From positions 124,001 to 188,000 of the forward strand of contig NZ_JBFAZP010000006.1 of NCBI RefSeq assembly GCF_040681875.1: a stretch of 64,000 nt of DNA. Reading direction: 5' to 3'. The stretch is from Longispora sp040681875. Lineage in GTDB: Bacteria > Actinomycetota > Actinomycetes > Mycobacteriales > Micromonosporaceae. The position numbers and the translations under genes are program-made. Below the pieces are notes generated by a model. It was not told the DNA's origin. It searched no databases and was given only the letters and a program-made list of their open reading frames with translations. This document shows, in pieces, positions 1 to 8,795 of this stretch. How positions within the stretch are numbered: the first letter of the stretch is position 1; each line of letters starts with the position of its first letter.

Positions 1-2586
1 TTCGCGCTGTGGCGGGGCCCCGCGCTCGGCGCCGACACGACCGACGCGGTCCGGCAGCGGTTCGCCGGCGGCCTCGACGAGCTGTTCCTCGCCGCCACCG
101 GGCTCCGGCTGACCGCCGAACTCGCCGCCGGGGAGTACGCGGCGGTGCTGCCCGAACTGGCCGCGCTGACCGCCGCCCACCCGCTCCGGGAGACGTTCGC
201 CGCGCTGCGGGTCACCGCCCTGCACCGGACCGGCCGGCGCGCCGACGCCCTCGCGGCGTACGACACGGCCCGGGAACGGCTCGCCGAGGCGACCGGCCTG
301 GACCCCGGCCCCGAACTGGCCGCCGCCCACCAGCGGGTGCTGCACGAGGTCGCCCCGGTGCGCGCCCCCGCCCAGCTGCCCCCCGACCTGGCCGACTTCA
401 CCGGCCGGGAGCACGAGCTCGACCGGCTCGACGCCCTGCTGCCCACCGGCGGCGGCACGGTCGTGATCAGCACCGTCACCGGGACCGGCGGGATCGGGAA
501 GACCACCCTCGCCGTGCACTGGGCGCACCGGATCCGCGACCGGTTCCCCGACGGTCAACTGCACCTCAACCTGCACGGGTACTCCACCAGCGCCCCCGTG
601 CCGCCCACGGAGGCCCTGGCCCGGCTGCTGCGCGCCCTCGGGGTGCCGTCCGAGCGGATCCCGCCGCACCTGGAGGAGGCCGCCGGCATGTACCGCAGCC
701 TGCTCGCCGACCGCCGGGTGCTCATCCTGCTCGACAACGCCCACCACCCCGACCAGGTCCGGCCGCTGCTGCCGTCCAGTCCGCACTGCATGGTGCTGGT
801 GACCAGCCGGGACGCGCTCACCGGGCTCGTCGTCCGGGACGGCGCCGTCGTGCTGGAACTGCCGGTGCTCAGCGCGGACGAGGCGACGGAGTTCCTCCGG
901 TCCGTCCTGGGCCCCGACACGGTCGCCGCCGAGCCGGAGGCCACCGCCGAGCTGATCGCGCTCTGCGGCCGGCTCCCGCTGGCCCTGCGGATCACGGCCG
1001 CACACCTGCTCGACCGGCCCGGGATCGCCGCCCACGTGGCCCGGATGCGCGGCGGGGACCTGCTCGGCGCGCTGGAGGTCGACGACGACCCGCAGGCCTC
1101 GGTGCGCACCGCGTTCGACCTGTCCTACGCGGCGCTGGCCCCCGAGGCCGCCCGGCTGTTCCGGTTCCTCGGCCTGGTGCCCGGCGCCGACCTGACCGCC
1201 GGGGCGGCGCGCGCCCTCGCCGGGGCGGACCCGGACCGGCTGCTGCGCCAGCTCACCGCCGCGCACCTGGTCGGGGAGTCCGGGGGCCGGTACGCGCTGC
1301 ACGACCTGCTGCGCCGGTACGCCGAGGAGCGGGTCGCCGACGATCCCGAACGGCATGAGGCCGCGGCGCGGCTGCACGACTGGTACCTGTACACGACGGA
1401 CGCCGCGGCGTTCCTCTACGGCACCGCCAGCCGGCTCCCGCTCCCCCCGCGCCCGGACTCGGTGCGCCCCGACGAGGGCACGCTGAGCTGGCTGGAATCG
1501 GAGCGGGCCAACCTGGTGGCCCTCATCCGACACGCCGCCGCGCACGGGCCGCACCAGCTGGCCTGGCAGCTCGCCGACGCGCTGCGGGGCTACTTCTACC
1601 AGCGGCGGTACCCGGTGGACTGGCTCGCCGCCTCCGACGCGGCGACGGCGGCGGCCGAGGCGAGCGGCGACGAGCGGGCCCGCGCCTCCGCGTACCTCGG
1701 CAGGGGGACCCTGCACCTCGTCACGAACGACGCCGGACAGGCGGCCGCGTACTACGCGCGGGCCCTCGAGCTGGCCGACAGCGCGGGTTGGACGGTCGGG
1801 GCGGCGGCGGCGACGAACAACCTGGGCGACCTGCTGCTCCGCCAGGGCCGCTACCGCGAGGCACACACCCACCTGGAGCGGGCGGTGGCAACGCTGGACG
1901 TCTCCGGCCGGCACCTGTTCGCCGCGATCCTGCTGAGCAACCTGGCCGACGCGTGCCGGTGGCTGGGCCGGACCGCCGAGGCGGAGTCCCACCTGGAGCG
2001 GGCGGTGGACCACCACGACCAGGCGGGTTCCGTCGACGGCAGCGGGCACACCCTGACCGTCCTCGGGCGGCTGCTCACCGACACCGGCGACCCCGCCGGA
2101 GCGCTGGTCCAGCTGGAGCAGGCGCTGGTGTACATCGGCATCCACGCCAGCCGGGAGTTCGAGGTCGAGGCGCTGAACGCCTCGGCCGAGGCGCACCACG
2201 CCGAGGGGCGGGCGGGGGAGGCCACCGGGCTCTACCGTCGGTCCATCGAACTCGCGCGGGACATCGACTACGTCCAGGGCGAGGCGGACGGGCTGCTCGG
2301 GTTGTCCGCCCTGGCCGGGTCGCCCGCCGAGGCGCTGGCCGCCGCGGGCCGGGCCCTGGATCTCGCCGTCCGGATCGACCACGTGGCGCTGCGGGGCCGG
2401 GCCCTGACCGCGATGGCGGAGGCGCACCTCGCTGCCGGGGACACCGGCCCGGCCCTCGACGCGGTCGGGCGGGGGCTCGCGTCGCACGAGGAGAGCGGGT
2501 ACCACGCGGGTCTGGTCCGGTCCCGGCAGCTCCTGGACGTGATCCGCGCGGCGGCGCCGAATCCGGCTACGATGCCCGGATGCTAG
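1..2586 (+). CDS. AfsR/SARP-type regulator, BTAD-STAND-TPR protein (5' end missing)
   Basis: The frame is open from base 1, so the start and the N-terminal DNA-binding domain lie outside the window. The first ~115 visible residues form a bacterial transcriptional activation domain (BTAD), ending in the usual region around TGLDPGPEL. A STAND/NB-ARC ATPase follows with a P-loop GTGGIGKTT near visible residue 162 and the conserved RFPDGQLHLNLHGYS segment. The C-terminal half consists of TPR-like helical repeats. Such proteins switch on secondary-metabolism or development genes after nucleotide-driven oligomerisation. It is a paralogue of the complete protein at 23804-27133. Target genes cannot be deduced here. 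The family call is firm and the role is inferred. Confidence 0.9.
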   Translation, partial: FALWRGPALGADTTDAVRQRFAGGLDELFLAATGLRLTAELAAGEYAAVLPELAALTAAHPLRETFAALRVTALHRTGRRADALAAYDTARERLAEATGLDPGPELAAAHQRVLHEVAPVRAPAQLPPDLADFTGREHELDRLDALLPTGGGTVVISTVTGTGGIGKTTLAVHWAHRIRDRFPDGQLHLNLHGYSTSAPVPPTEALARLLRALGVPSERIPPHLEEAAGMYRSLLADRRVLILLDNAHHPDQVRPLLPSSPHCMVLVTSRDALTGLVVRDGAVVLELPVLSADEATEFLRSVLGPDTVAAEPEATAELIALCGRLPLALRITAAHLLDRPGIAAHVARMRGGDLLGALEVDDDPQASVRTAFDLSYAALAPEAARLFRFLGLVPGADLTAGAARALAGADPDRLLRQLTAAHLVGESGGRYALHDLLRRYAEERVADDPERHEAAARLHDWYLYTTDAAAFLYGTASRLPLPPRPDSVRPDEGTLSWLESERANLVALIRHAAAHGPHQLAWQLADALRGYFYQRRYPVDWLAASDAATAAAEASGDERARASAYLGRGTLHLVTNDAGQAAAYYARALELADSAGWTVGAAAATNNLGDLLLRQGRYREAHTHLERAVATLDVSGRHLFAAILLSNLADACRWLGRTAEAESHLERAVDHHDQAGSVDGSGHTLTVLGRLLTDTGDPAGALVQLEQALVYIGIHASREFEVEALNASAEAHHAEGRAGEATGLYRRSIELARDIDYVQGEADGLLGLSALAGSPAEALAAAGRALDLAVRIDHVALRGRALTAMAEAHLAAGDTGPALDAVGRGLASHEESGYHAGLVRSRQLLDVIRAAAPNPATMPGC

Positions 2587-2702
2587 CCAGCCTGCTCGCG
2601 GACCGCGCCTGGGAGGACATCCCGGCGGTCAAGCTCGTCGGACTCGCCCTCGGCGCCGTCATCATGGTCCTCGCCATCCGCAGCGTCTTCGGGAAGAAAT
2701 AA
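2580..2702 (+). CDS. 40-residue membrane protein, unknown function
   Basis: A short frame begins with ATG inside the last codons of the upstream regulator (7-nt overlap) and ends in TAA. The product has an acidic/aromatic N-terminus (RAWEDIPAVK), one hydrophobic segment of about 18 residues and a basic tail FGKK, as in a single-pass membrane peptide with its C-terminus inside. No Shine-Dalgarno sequence is obvious, so translation would depend on coupling to the regulator. I recognise no family. The coupling and the clean membrane topology argue that it is real, but it could be a chance frame. Confidence 0.5.
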   Translation: MLASLLADRAWEDIPAVKLVGLALGAVIMVLAIRSVFGKK

Positions 2703-2794
2703 CACCTTTCGCGGGGTACTGGTGATCGCGCGGTCACGTGTCGTCACCCCGACTCAACCGGGCGTGTCGGATGCTCGACTTTCTAGCCTGAGTG

Positions 2795-3637
2795 ATGCGC
2801 ATCTTCGACCCGCACCTGCACGCCTCGGCGCGCACCACGGACGACTACGAGGACCTGCACGCGGCCGGCGTGCGCGCCGTGCTGGAGCCGGCGTCCTGGG
2901 CCGGGCAGCCCCGCACCTCGGCCGGTTCCCAGGTGGACTACTTCGAGACGCTGCTGGGCTGGGAGCCGTTCCGGGCGGCGCAGTACGGGATCGCGCACCA
3001 CTGCGCGCTGGGGCTCAACCCGCGCGAGGCCAACGAGCCGGGCTGCGCGGAGATCCTGGACGAGCTGCCCCGGTTCCTGGCCCGGGACCGGGTGCTCGCG
3101 GTCGGCGAGGTCGGGTACGACGCGATGACCCCGGCCGAGGACGTGGCGTTCGCCCGGCAGGTGGAGCTGGCCGCCGGGTACGGGCTGCCGGTGCTCGTGC
3201 ACACCCCGCACCGGGACAAGGCGCTCGGCGTGCGGCGGAGCATCGACCTGGTCCGGGAGTCGGGGATCGATCCGGAGCTGGTCGTGTTCGACCAGCTGGA
3301 CGAGGAGACCGCTCCGCTGGCGGCCGACGCCGGGTTCTGGCTCGGCTTCACGGTGTACCCGGAGGCGAAGCTGAGCCCGGAACGCCTGGTGGGCTTCGTG
3401 CAGGAGTACGGGCCGGAGCGGGTGCTGGTGAACTCGGCGGCCGACTGGGGGCGGACGGATCCGCTGCTCACCCGGGTGGCGGCGGAGGCGATGCTGGCGG
3501 CCGGGTTCGGGGCGGAGCGGGTCGAGGGGGTGCTGTGGGACAACCCGGTGCGGTGCTACGGGCGGTCGGGCAGGTTGCGGCTGGAGGTGGGGCCGGTGGC
3601 CGACCACCACGGGGGGAACTCGATCCGGCGGGGGTGA
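2795..3637 (+). CDS. TatD-family metal-dependent hydrolase
   Basis: 280-residue amidohydrolase-fold protein. Visible metal-binding signatures are the N-terminal DPHLH (HxH) motif, GEVGYD with its glutamate, VLVHTPH in the middle and NSAADWGRTD near the C-terminus, in TatD order. TatD enzymes are phosphoesterases/DNases or related hydrolases; the true substrate is unknown, and the sequence is closer to the divergent actinobacterial branch than to E. coli TatD. A TAGCCT hexamer at 2784-2789 lies 5 nt before the ATG, suggesting a leaderless start. A strong hairpin follows the stop. Confidence 0.85.
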   Translation: MRIFDPHLHASARTTDDYEDLHAAGVRAVLEPASWAGQPRTSAGSQVDYFETLLGWEPFRAAQYGIAHHCALGLNPREANEPGCAEILDELPRFLARDRVLAVGEVGYDAMTPAEDVAFARQVELAAGYGLPVLVHTPHRDKALGVRRSIDLVRESGIDPELVVFDQLDEETAPLAADAGFWLGFTVYPEAKLSPERLVGFVQEYGPERVLVNSAADWGRTDPLLTRVAAEAMLAAGFGAERVEGVLWDNPVRCYGRSGRLRLEVGPVADHHGGNSIRRG

Positions 3638-3644
3638 CCAGGGA

Positions 3645-3676
3645 GGTGTCGCCGTCCCCCTCGTGACGGCGACACC
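3645..3676 (+). terminator. Hairpin terminator after TatD gene
   Basis: Perfect 12-bp stem (GGTGTCGCCGTC at 3645-3656 with 3665-3676) around an 8-nt loop, 8 nt after the TatD stop. There is no T-tract, as is common in GC-rich actinomycetes. Confidence 0.65.
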
Positions 3677-3694
3677 CGCCCGGACGCGGTGCGG

Positions 3695-3723
3695 GGGTGG
3701 GGCGTGCGGAGCGCGCCCCACCC
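3695..3723 (-). terminator. Hairpin terminator after the beta-propeller gene
   Basis: 10-bp stem (GGGTGGGGCG at 3695-3704 with 3714-3723) immediately past the leftward gene ending at 3726. With the hairpin at 3645-3676 it separates the two convergent genes. Confidence 0.55.
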
Positions 3724-3725
3724 GG

Positions 3726-5630
3726 TCACGCGAAGGGGACCCAGGCCTGGGGGGCCAGCGAGTTCAGGTCACTGGCCTTCAGGCCCGCCTCGGAGACCAC
3801 CCAGAGCGTGTCGCCGATGACCAGCGAGCGGCGGATCTGCCCGGCGTCCAGGAGGACCCGGCCCGCCTCGGTCACCGAGGACCCGTCGATCTTCAGCGCC
3901 AGGGCGGTGCCGCGGACACCGGTGCCGGTCCGGTCGTAGACGGGGACGACGAGCAGCCCGGTCTTCGGCCAGTACAGGAACGCGTGCGGGTCGAACTCCG
4001 CCTCCGAGTGCGCGCCGGCCAGCACGTACTGCGCCAGCCGTCCGGGCTTCGCCGGATCGCGCACGTCGAACAGCGACACCTGGGTGCCCTTGACCCGGCC
4101 CTGGTCGCTGGCGTCCTGGCCGACCCCGATCAGGCGGCCGTCGCCGGCGGGGTGCAGGTACGCCGAGTACCCGTTGATCTTCAGTTCGCCCGTGACCTTC
4201 GGCGCGGCCGGGGTGCGCAGGTCGAGCACGTACAGCGGGTCGACCTGGCGGAACGTCACCACGTACCCGGTGGTCCCGACGAACCGGACCGCGTAGATCC
4301 GTTCGCCTTTGCCGAGCCCGTCGACCCGGCCCACCTCGGTGAGCGCGTCGCCCTTGCGCTGCAGCACGTACACGCCGCTGTGCGAGGTGTCGCGGGACGC
4401 GCTGCCGCCCCAGATCCGCTGGTCGGTGGTGGTGGCCACCCGCAGCCGGCCGTCGTGTTCGGACAGCGAGTACTGGTTGAGCAGCCAGCCGGGCACCTCG
4501 CCCGAGGCCACGTACACCGGCCGGCCGGGCTTGGAGGTGTCGAACTGGAAGATCTGGGTCCGGTCCTTCGGCGGTTGCCGGATCCCGTCCCGGCCGGACC
4601 AGAACCACACCCGCCACCGGTCGTCGTTGGCGATGTACAGGCTGGAACCGGTGCCGTAGACGGTTTCGCCGTCCGCGACGATCGTGGTGGGGTCGCCGGA
4701 GCCGAGGGCGCGGGCCGCCAGGTCGATGGTGTACACGCTGAGCATGCTGGCCCCGGAGTACACCTCGGGCCGGCTGACCTGGGCGCAGTCCACCCGTCCG
4801 GTGCTGGTCGAGCCGCCGACCTCCAGCTGGTACCGGGGCAGCCACTCGTCCGGGCCCGCGCGGTCGATCACCTTGCGGTTGGCCGCGGTGCGTTCGTCGA
4901 GGCCCAGTTCGCGTTCGTCGTAGGGGAACTCCACCCGGGGCGCGGACTTGACGACGACCCGGACCGTGCTGCCGGTCTGCCGGGCGTCCAGATAGGACCC
5001 GTCGACGGAGAGCGTGCCGGTGACCTTCGGCGCGCCGGACAGGTCGACCATGGTGAGCCGGGAGCCGTAGCCCTGCTTGTCGGGCACCGACCGGGCCATG
5101 GGCTGGGCCCAGCCGCCGCCGTGCGAGAGGACCAGGACCCGGTCGCCGGACAGCAGGAGTTCGTCGGCGCCCTGGTCGTCGAGCTTCAGTTCGCCGGTGA
5201 TCCGCTTGGTGGCCGCGTCGACCACGCGCAGGGTGCCGCCGGTGACGGTGATGATGCGCCTGCCGTCCGTCTTGACCAGGTCCGGCTCGTCAACGTCTTG
5301 TTCGTGCGTGTTCGTCCCGGAATAGTCCTCGCCCTTCTTGGAGGTCTCCGGGACGCCCCCCGCCGCCGCCGGGGCGTCCAGGGCCCGGCCGCCGGAGCCC
5401 TTGGCGTACATCATGCCGCCGCCGAACCCGTACGGGCCGACCGCGCTCTTGGCCGCCGCGCGCAGGCCGTCCATCGCGGCCTGGCACGAGTCGTACGCGA
5501 CGAGGCGCATGCCGACCGTCGTCACCCCGGAGTCCTTGAAAACGGGGGCCTTGTCGTCCGGCGTGCACCCGGCCAGGGAGAGTCCCGTGGCGAGTACCAG
5601 GCCGATGCCGCCCCAACGCTTGCGTGTCAT
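3726..5630 (-). CDS. Secreted beta-propeller domain lipoprotein
   Basis: 634 residues. The N-terminus MTRKRWGGIGLVLATGLSLAGC is a lipoprotein signal with lipobox LAGC, so the protein should be anchored outside the membrane. The body matches actinobacterial beta-propeller domain proteins (Pfam Beta_propel type): repeated blades with phrases such as EQDVDEPDLVKTDGRRI, VLVLSHGGGW and IYAVRFVGTTGYVVTFR. The start was chosen because the lipobox lies 21 residues in. It is divergent from the membrane/DyP fusion gene, with 126 bp between them containing two dyads. Binding partner and role are unknown. Confidence 0.85.
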   Translation of the reverse strand: MTRKRWGGIGLVLATGLSLAGCTPDDKAPVFKDSGVTTVGMRLVAYDSCQAAMDGLRAAAKSAVGPYGFGGGMMYAKGSGGRALDAPAAAGGVPETSKKGEDYSGTNTHEQDVDEPDLVKTDGRRIITVTGGTLRVVDAATKRITGELKLDDQGADELLLSGDRVLVLSHGGGWAQPMARSVPDKQGYGSRLTMVDLSGAPKVTGTLSVDGSYLDARQTGSTVRVVVKSAPRVEFPYDERELGLDERTAANRKVIDRAGPDEWLPRYQLEVGGSTSTGRVDCAQVSRPEVYSGASMLSVYTIDLAARALGSGDPTTIVADGETVYGTGSSLYIANDDRWRVWFWSGRDGIRQPPKDRTQIFQFDTSKPGRPVYVASGEVPGWLLNQYSLSEHDGRLRVATTTDQRIWGGSASRDTSHSGVYVLQRKGDALTEVGRVDGLGKGERIYAVRFVGTTGYVVTFRQVDPLYVLDLRTPAAPKVTGELKINGYSAYLHPAGDGRLIGVGQDASDQGRVKGTQVSLFDVRDPAKPGRLAQYVLAGAHSEAEFDPHAFLYWPKTGLLVVPVYDRTGTGVRGTALALKIDGSSVTEAGRVLLDAGQIRRSLVIGDTLWVVSEAGLKASDLNSLAPQAWVPFA

Positions 5631-5655
5631 GGCGGTATGACGCCGGAAGTCGCGC

Positions 5656-5703
5656 GGGCGTTCCCTGGTTGCCGGGAACGCCCGCGACGCGTTCCCGGGG
5701 AAC
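5656..5703. promoter_or_regulatory. Two GTTCCC/GGGAAC dyads in a divergent promoter region
   Basis: Arms GGGCGTTCCC (5656-5665) and GGGAACGCCC (5674-5683) form a perfect 10-bp inverted repeat with an 8-nt centre. A second dyad, GTTCCC-G-GGGAAC, is at 5691-5703. Both lie between the divergent starts at 5630 and 5757 and look like repeated operator sites for one regulator; the regulator is not identifiable here. Confidence 0.45.
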
Positions 5704-5756
5704 CGGGAGAAGGCCGGGATGGAAGAATGGCCGCTCCGACACGTCTGGGAGGCACC

Positions 5757-8207
5757 ATGCGCCGGCTCGCGCTCCTGCTCGCCGTGCTCGCCGCGCTCGT
5801 GGTGCTGCCCGCGAGCCCCGCCAGCGCGCACACCGTCGGCGGGGTCGGCGCGACGAACTTCCACACCACGCTGTCCGCGTTGTCCCCGGCCGCGCCGGGC
5901 GTGCGGCTCGCCGTGATCGAGAACGGCAGCCGGCTGGAGCTGCGCAACACCTCCTCGTCGGAGGTCACCGTCCGGGGGTACGCCGACGAGCCGTACCTGC
6001 GGGTCGGCCCCGACGGGGTGTACGAGAACCGGCAGTCCCCCGCCGCGTACCTCAACCAGAGCCGGTACGCCCAGGTGTCGGTACCCGTCGGGGTGTCCCC
6101 GAAGAATCCGCCGGACTGGAAGAAGGTGTCCGACGAGCCGGTGTACCGCTGGCACGACCACCGGATCCACTGGATGCTCACCACCATGCCCCCGGCCGTG
6201 GCCGACGCCCCGACGCGGGAGCACCGGGTCACGGCGTGGAGCATCACCCTCGTCCAGGACGGCCGGCCGCTGACCGCCACCGGCACCCTCGACTGGCGGC
6301 CCGGCCCGCAGCCGTGGGCCTGGTTCGCGGTGATCGGGCTGGCCGTGCTCGCCGTGGGGGCGCTGGGCCTGCTCCGGCGGCCGTACCCGGCGCTGACCGC
6401 CGCCACCGTGGTCATGATCGTGGCGGACGTGGTGCACGCGGCCGGGATCGCGCTGGTCACGCCCGGGTCGACCCTGGAGCGGATCGGGGCGTTCATCGGC
6501 GGGGACCTGTTGCAGATCACCTGCTGGTTCGTGCTGGTCCTGGCCCTGTTGGCGCTGCGCAAGGGGTATGTGGTCGGGGCGTGGCTGGCGGCGGGCGGCG
6601 CGGCGATGATCGCGTTGACCAGCGGCATGTCCGACGCGCCGGTGTTCTGGCGGTCCTCGGCGCCGTTCGCGTGGTCGGCGGCGCTGAACCGGGGCACCCT
6701 CGCCGTGACGATCGCCCTGGGCTTCGGCCTGCTGCTGGCCCTCCCGTTCGTGGTGCACCGCCAGAAGAGGACCTCGACGGGTACCGGGGACGCGGCCGAC
6801 GACGCGGGGAACGTTCCGGGTGCGGCCCCGGTGTCCCCGGACAGCCCTGCCGACCCGGTCCCGGGGCACGCCGACGTCAGCGACAGCCCTGCCACCCCCG
6901 CCGGATCCGCGTCGCTCGGCGCCGACGCGGATCCGGCGTCCGGGGCGGTCGAGCCCGGGGCCGGCTCACCCGCGGAGGAGTCGCCCGGGGTGGGCGGCGC
7001 TGACGCACCGCCCACCCCGGGCCACCCGGTCCCCCGCCGCCGCTTCGTCGAGTACGCCGGTGCCGCCGGACTGGGCGGCGTCGCGGGTGCCGCCCTCGGC
7101 TACGCCAGCGCCCCGGAGGCACCGGCGGAGAAGGCCGCCCCGGCGCCTCGTACCGGCGAGGAGAAGGTCGCCTTCCACGGCCCGCACCAGGCCGGGATCC
7201 TCAGCCCGGCACGGCGCCAGGCCCAGGGCTGGATCGGGGCGTTCGACCTGGTCGACGGCGCGGGAAAGCCCGCCGCGCAGCAGCTCCTGCGGCGCTGGAC
7301 CGACGCGGCCCGGGCGCTGACCGCCGGCCGGCGCGCGGCGGTCGACAACCTGATCGGCGCAGGCCTCGGCCCCGCCGCCCTCACGGTCACGGTCGGGTTC
7401 GGCCCGACGTTCTTCGACAAGCTCGGCCTGCCCCGGCCGGAGGCGCTCGCCCCGCTGCCCGCGTTCCCCGGCGAGCGGCTCGACCCTGCGCGCGGCGACG
7501 GCGACCTGGGCGTGGTGATCGCCGCCGAGGACCCGCTGGTCGTGCAGGAGGCGGTCCGCGCCCTCACCCGGCTGGCGGCCGGCCTGGCGACCACCCGGTG
7601 GGGCATGTCCGGGTTCGGGGCCGCGCGGGGTTCCGGGGCCGACGACGGCGCGACCCAGCGGAACATGATGGGCTTCCTGGACGGCACCGGCAACCCGGTA
7701 CCCGCCGAACAGGTCTTCGTCACCGACGGCCCCGCCTGGCTGAACGGCGGCTCCTACCTGGTGTTCCGCAGGATCCGGATGCTGCTCGACGCCTGGGACG
7801 CCACCCCCGTCGACCGCCAGTCCCAGGTGATCGGCCGGCGCAAGGACAGCGGCGCGCCCGCCACCGGCGGCACGGAGCGGACCCCGGCGGACTTCGGCGC
7901 GCAGGAACCGGGCGGCGGCCTGGTGATCCGGCCCGACGCGCACGTGCGGCTGGCGACCCCGGCGTTCAACAACGGGGCGGCGATGGTCCGGCGCGGGTTC
8001 AACTACGCCGACGCGCCCGACGACAGCGGACTGTTGTTCCTGGCCTGGCAGGCCGACCCGCGCCGGGGGTTCGTCCCGGTGCAGCGCCGGCTCGCCGACT
8101 CCGACGCGCTGAACGCCTTCATCCGGCACGAGACCAGCGCGGTGTTCGCGATGCCGGCCGGGGTCGACGCCACCGGCTACCTGGGACAGGGGCTCCTCGA
8201 TGCGTAA
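5757..8207 (+). CDS. Membrane protein fused to Tat-exported DyP-type heme peroxidase
   Basis: 816 residues in one frame with SD GGGAGG at 5747-5752. Residues 1-25 are a signal peptide. The extracytoplasmic part contains WHDHRIHWM, a His/Met-rich possible metal site. About five membrane spans follow (roughly 185-330), then an Ala/Pro/Asp-rich linker, then a twin-arginine-like RRRFVEY motif and hydrophobic stretch at 427-455. The last 350 residues are an EfeB-like DyP peroxidase: GFLDGTGNP at 639-647 holds the catalytic Asp, and DAHVRLA supplies the probable proximal heme His729. Elsewhere these are normally two proteins. The next gene overlaps by 8 nt. A role in copper or iron handling at the cell surface is inferred. 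Confidence 0.85.
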   Translation: MRRLALLLAVLAALVVLPASPASAHTVGGVGATNFHTTLSALSPAAPGVRLAVIENGSRLELRNTSSSEVTVRGYADEPYLRVGPDGVYENRQSPAAYLNQSRYAQVSVPVGVSPKNPPDWKKVSDEPVYRWHDHRIHWMLTTMPPAVADAPTREHRVTAWSITLVQDGRPLTATGTLDWRPGPQPWAWFAVIGLAVLAVGALGLLRRPYPALTAATVVMIVADVVHAAGIALVTPGSTLERIGAFIGGDLLQITCWFVLVLALLALRKGYVVGAWLAAGGAAMIALTSGMSDAPVFWRSSAPFAWSAALNRGTLAVTIALGFGLLLALPFVVHRQKRTSTGTGDAADDAGNVPGAAPVSPDSPADPVPGHADVSDSPATPAGSASLGADADPASGAVEPGAGSPAEESPGVGGADAPPTPGHPVPRRRFVEYAGAAGLGGVAGAALGYASAPEAPAEKAAPAPRTGEEKVAFHGPHQAGILSPARRQAQGWIGAFDLVDGAGKPAAQQLLRRWTDAARALTAGRRAAVDNLIGAGLGPAALTVTVGFGPTFFDKLGLPRPEALAPLPAFPGERLDPARGDGDLGVVIAAEDPLVVQEAVRALTRLAAGLATTRWGMSGFGAARGSGADDGATQRNMMGFLDGTGNPVPAEQVFVTDGPAWLNGGSYLVFRRIRMLLDAWDATPVDRQSQVIGRRKDSGAPATGGTERTPADFGAQEPGGGLVIRPDAHVRLATPAFNNGAAMVRRGFNYADAPDDSGLLFLAWQADPRRGFVPVQRRLADSDALNAFIRHETSAVFAMPAGVDATGYLGQGLLDA

Positions 8208-8619
8208 ACTCCTCGGCCTGCTGCTGGTCCTGCCCCTGCTGGGCGGGTGCGCCGTCTGGGGCCCGGAGGGCGGCCCGAACGGGGCGGGCATCCCCCGGCC
8301 GAGCGCGGCGGCCACGACGGCGACGGCCACGGACACGATCCTCGGCGCGGACGGCGTGCAGCGGGTGACGATCACGGTGACCGACCGGCTGCGGTTCGAG
8401 CCGTCCGAGGTGCGGGCCAGGGTCGGCGTCATCGAGTTCACGATCCGGAACACGGGCGGCTCGCCGCACACGTTCGGGGTGGGCGCGGACAAGCTCGACA
8501 ACGTCAACGGCGGGGAGACCCGGACGCTGCGGGTCACTGTGGACCGCCCGGGCAGCTACCCGTACCCGTGCGCGTACCACGGCAGCGTGGGCATGCGGGG
8601 CACGCTCGACGTGCACTGA
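8200..8619 (+). CDS. Cupredoxin-domain lipoprotein (blue copper type)
   Basis: 139 residues. Signal MRKLLGLLLVLPLLGGC has a lipobox (LGGC), so this is a membrane-anchored extracellular protein. The C-terminal ~80 residues are a plastocyanin-like fold with the type-1 copper ligands His90 (SPHTF), Cys124, His127 and Met132 (CAYHGSVGM), the standard C-x2-H-x4-M spacing. The start overlaps the stop of the peroxidase fusion by 8 nt, so the two are translationally coupled. The cupredoxin may pass electrons or copper to the peroxidase/membrane protein; EfeO-like iron handling is an alternative. Confidence 0.88.
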   Translation: MRKLLGLLLVLPLLGGCAVWGPEGGPNGAGIPRPSAAATTATATDTILGADGVQRVTITVTDRLRFEPSEVRARVGVIEFTIRNTGGSPHTFGVGADKLDNVNGGETRTLRVTVDRPGSYPYPCAYHGSVGMRGTLDVH

Positions 8620-8795
8620 CGACCGTTCGGCGCGGCCCGTGCCGTCCGCCGGACCGTTGGGCGCAGCCCCGCGCCGCTCGCCGATCGATGTTCGCCGATC
8701 GGCGCATCGGGCTGTTCGGGCAGCTCCGGGGTCCCGTTCCACAGTGGCACTCTATCTACCCAGAGTAGTTGCACCGCCACTCTCGGAGGTGGGAC

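Noticed and set aside
3663..5756. Plus-strand open frame running into the peroxidase fusion
   Set aside because: It is the shadow of the leftward propeller gene; the real start is the ATG at 5757 with an SD and signal peptide.
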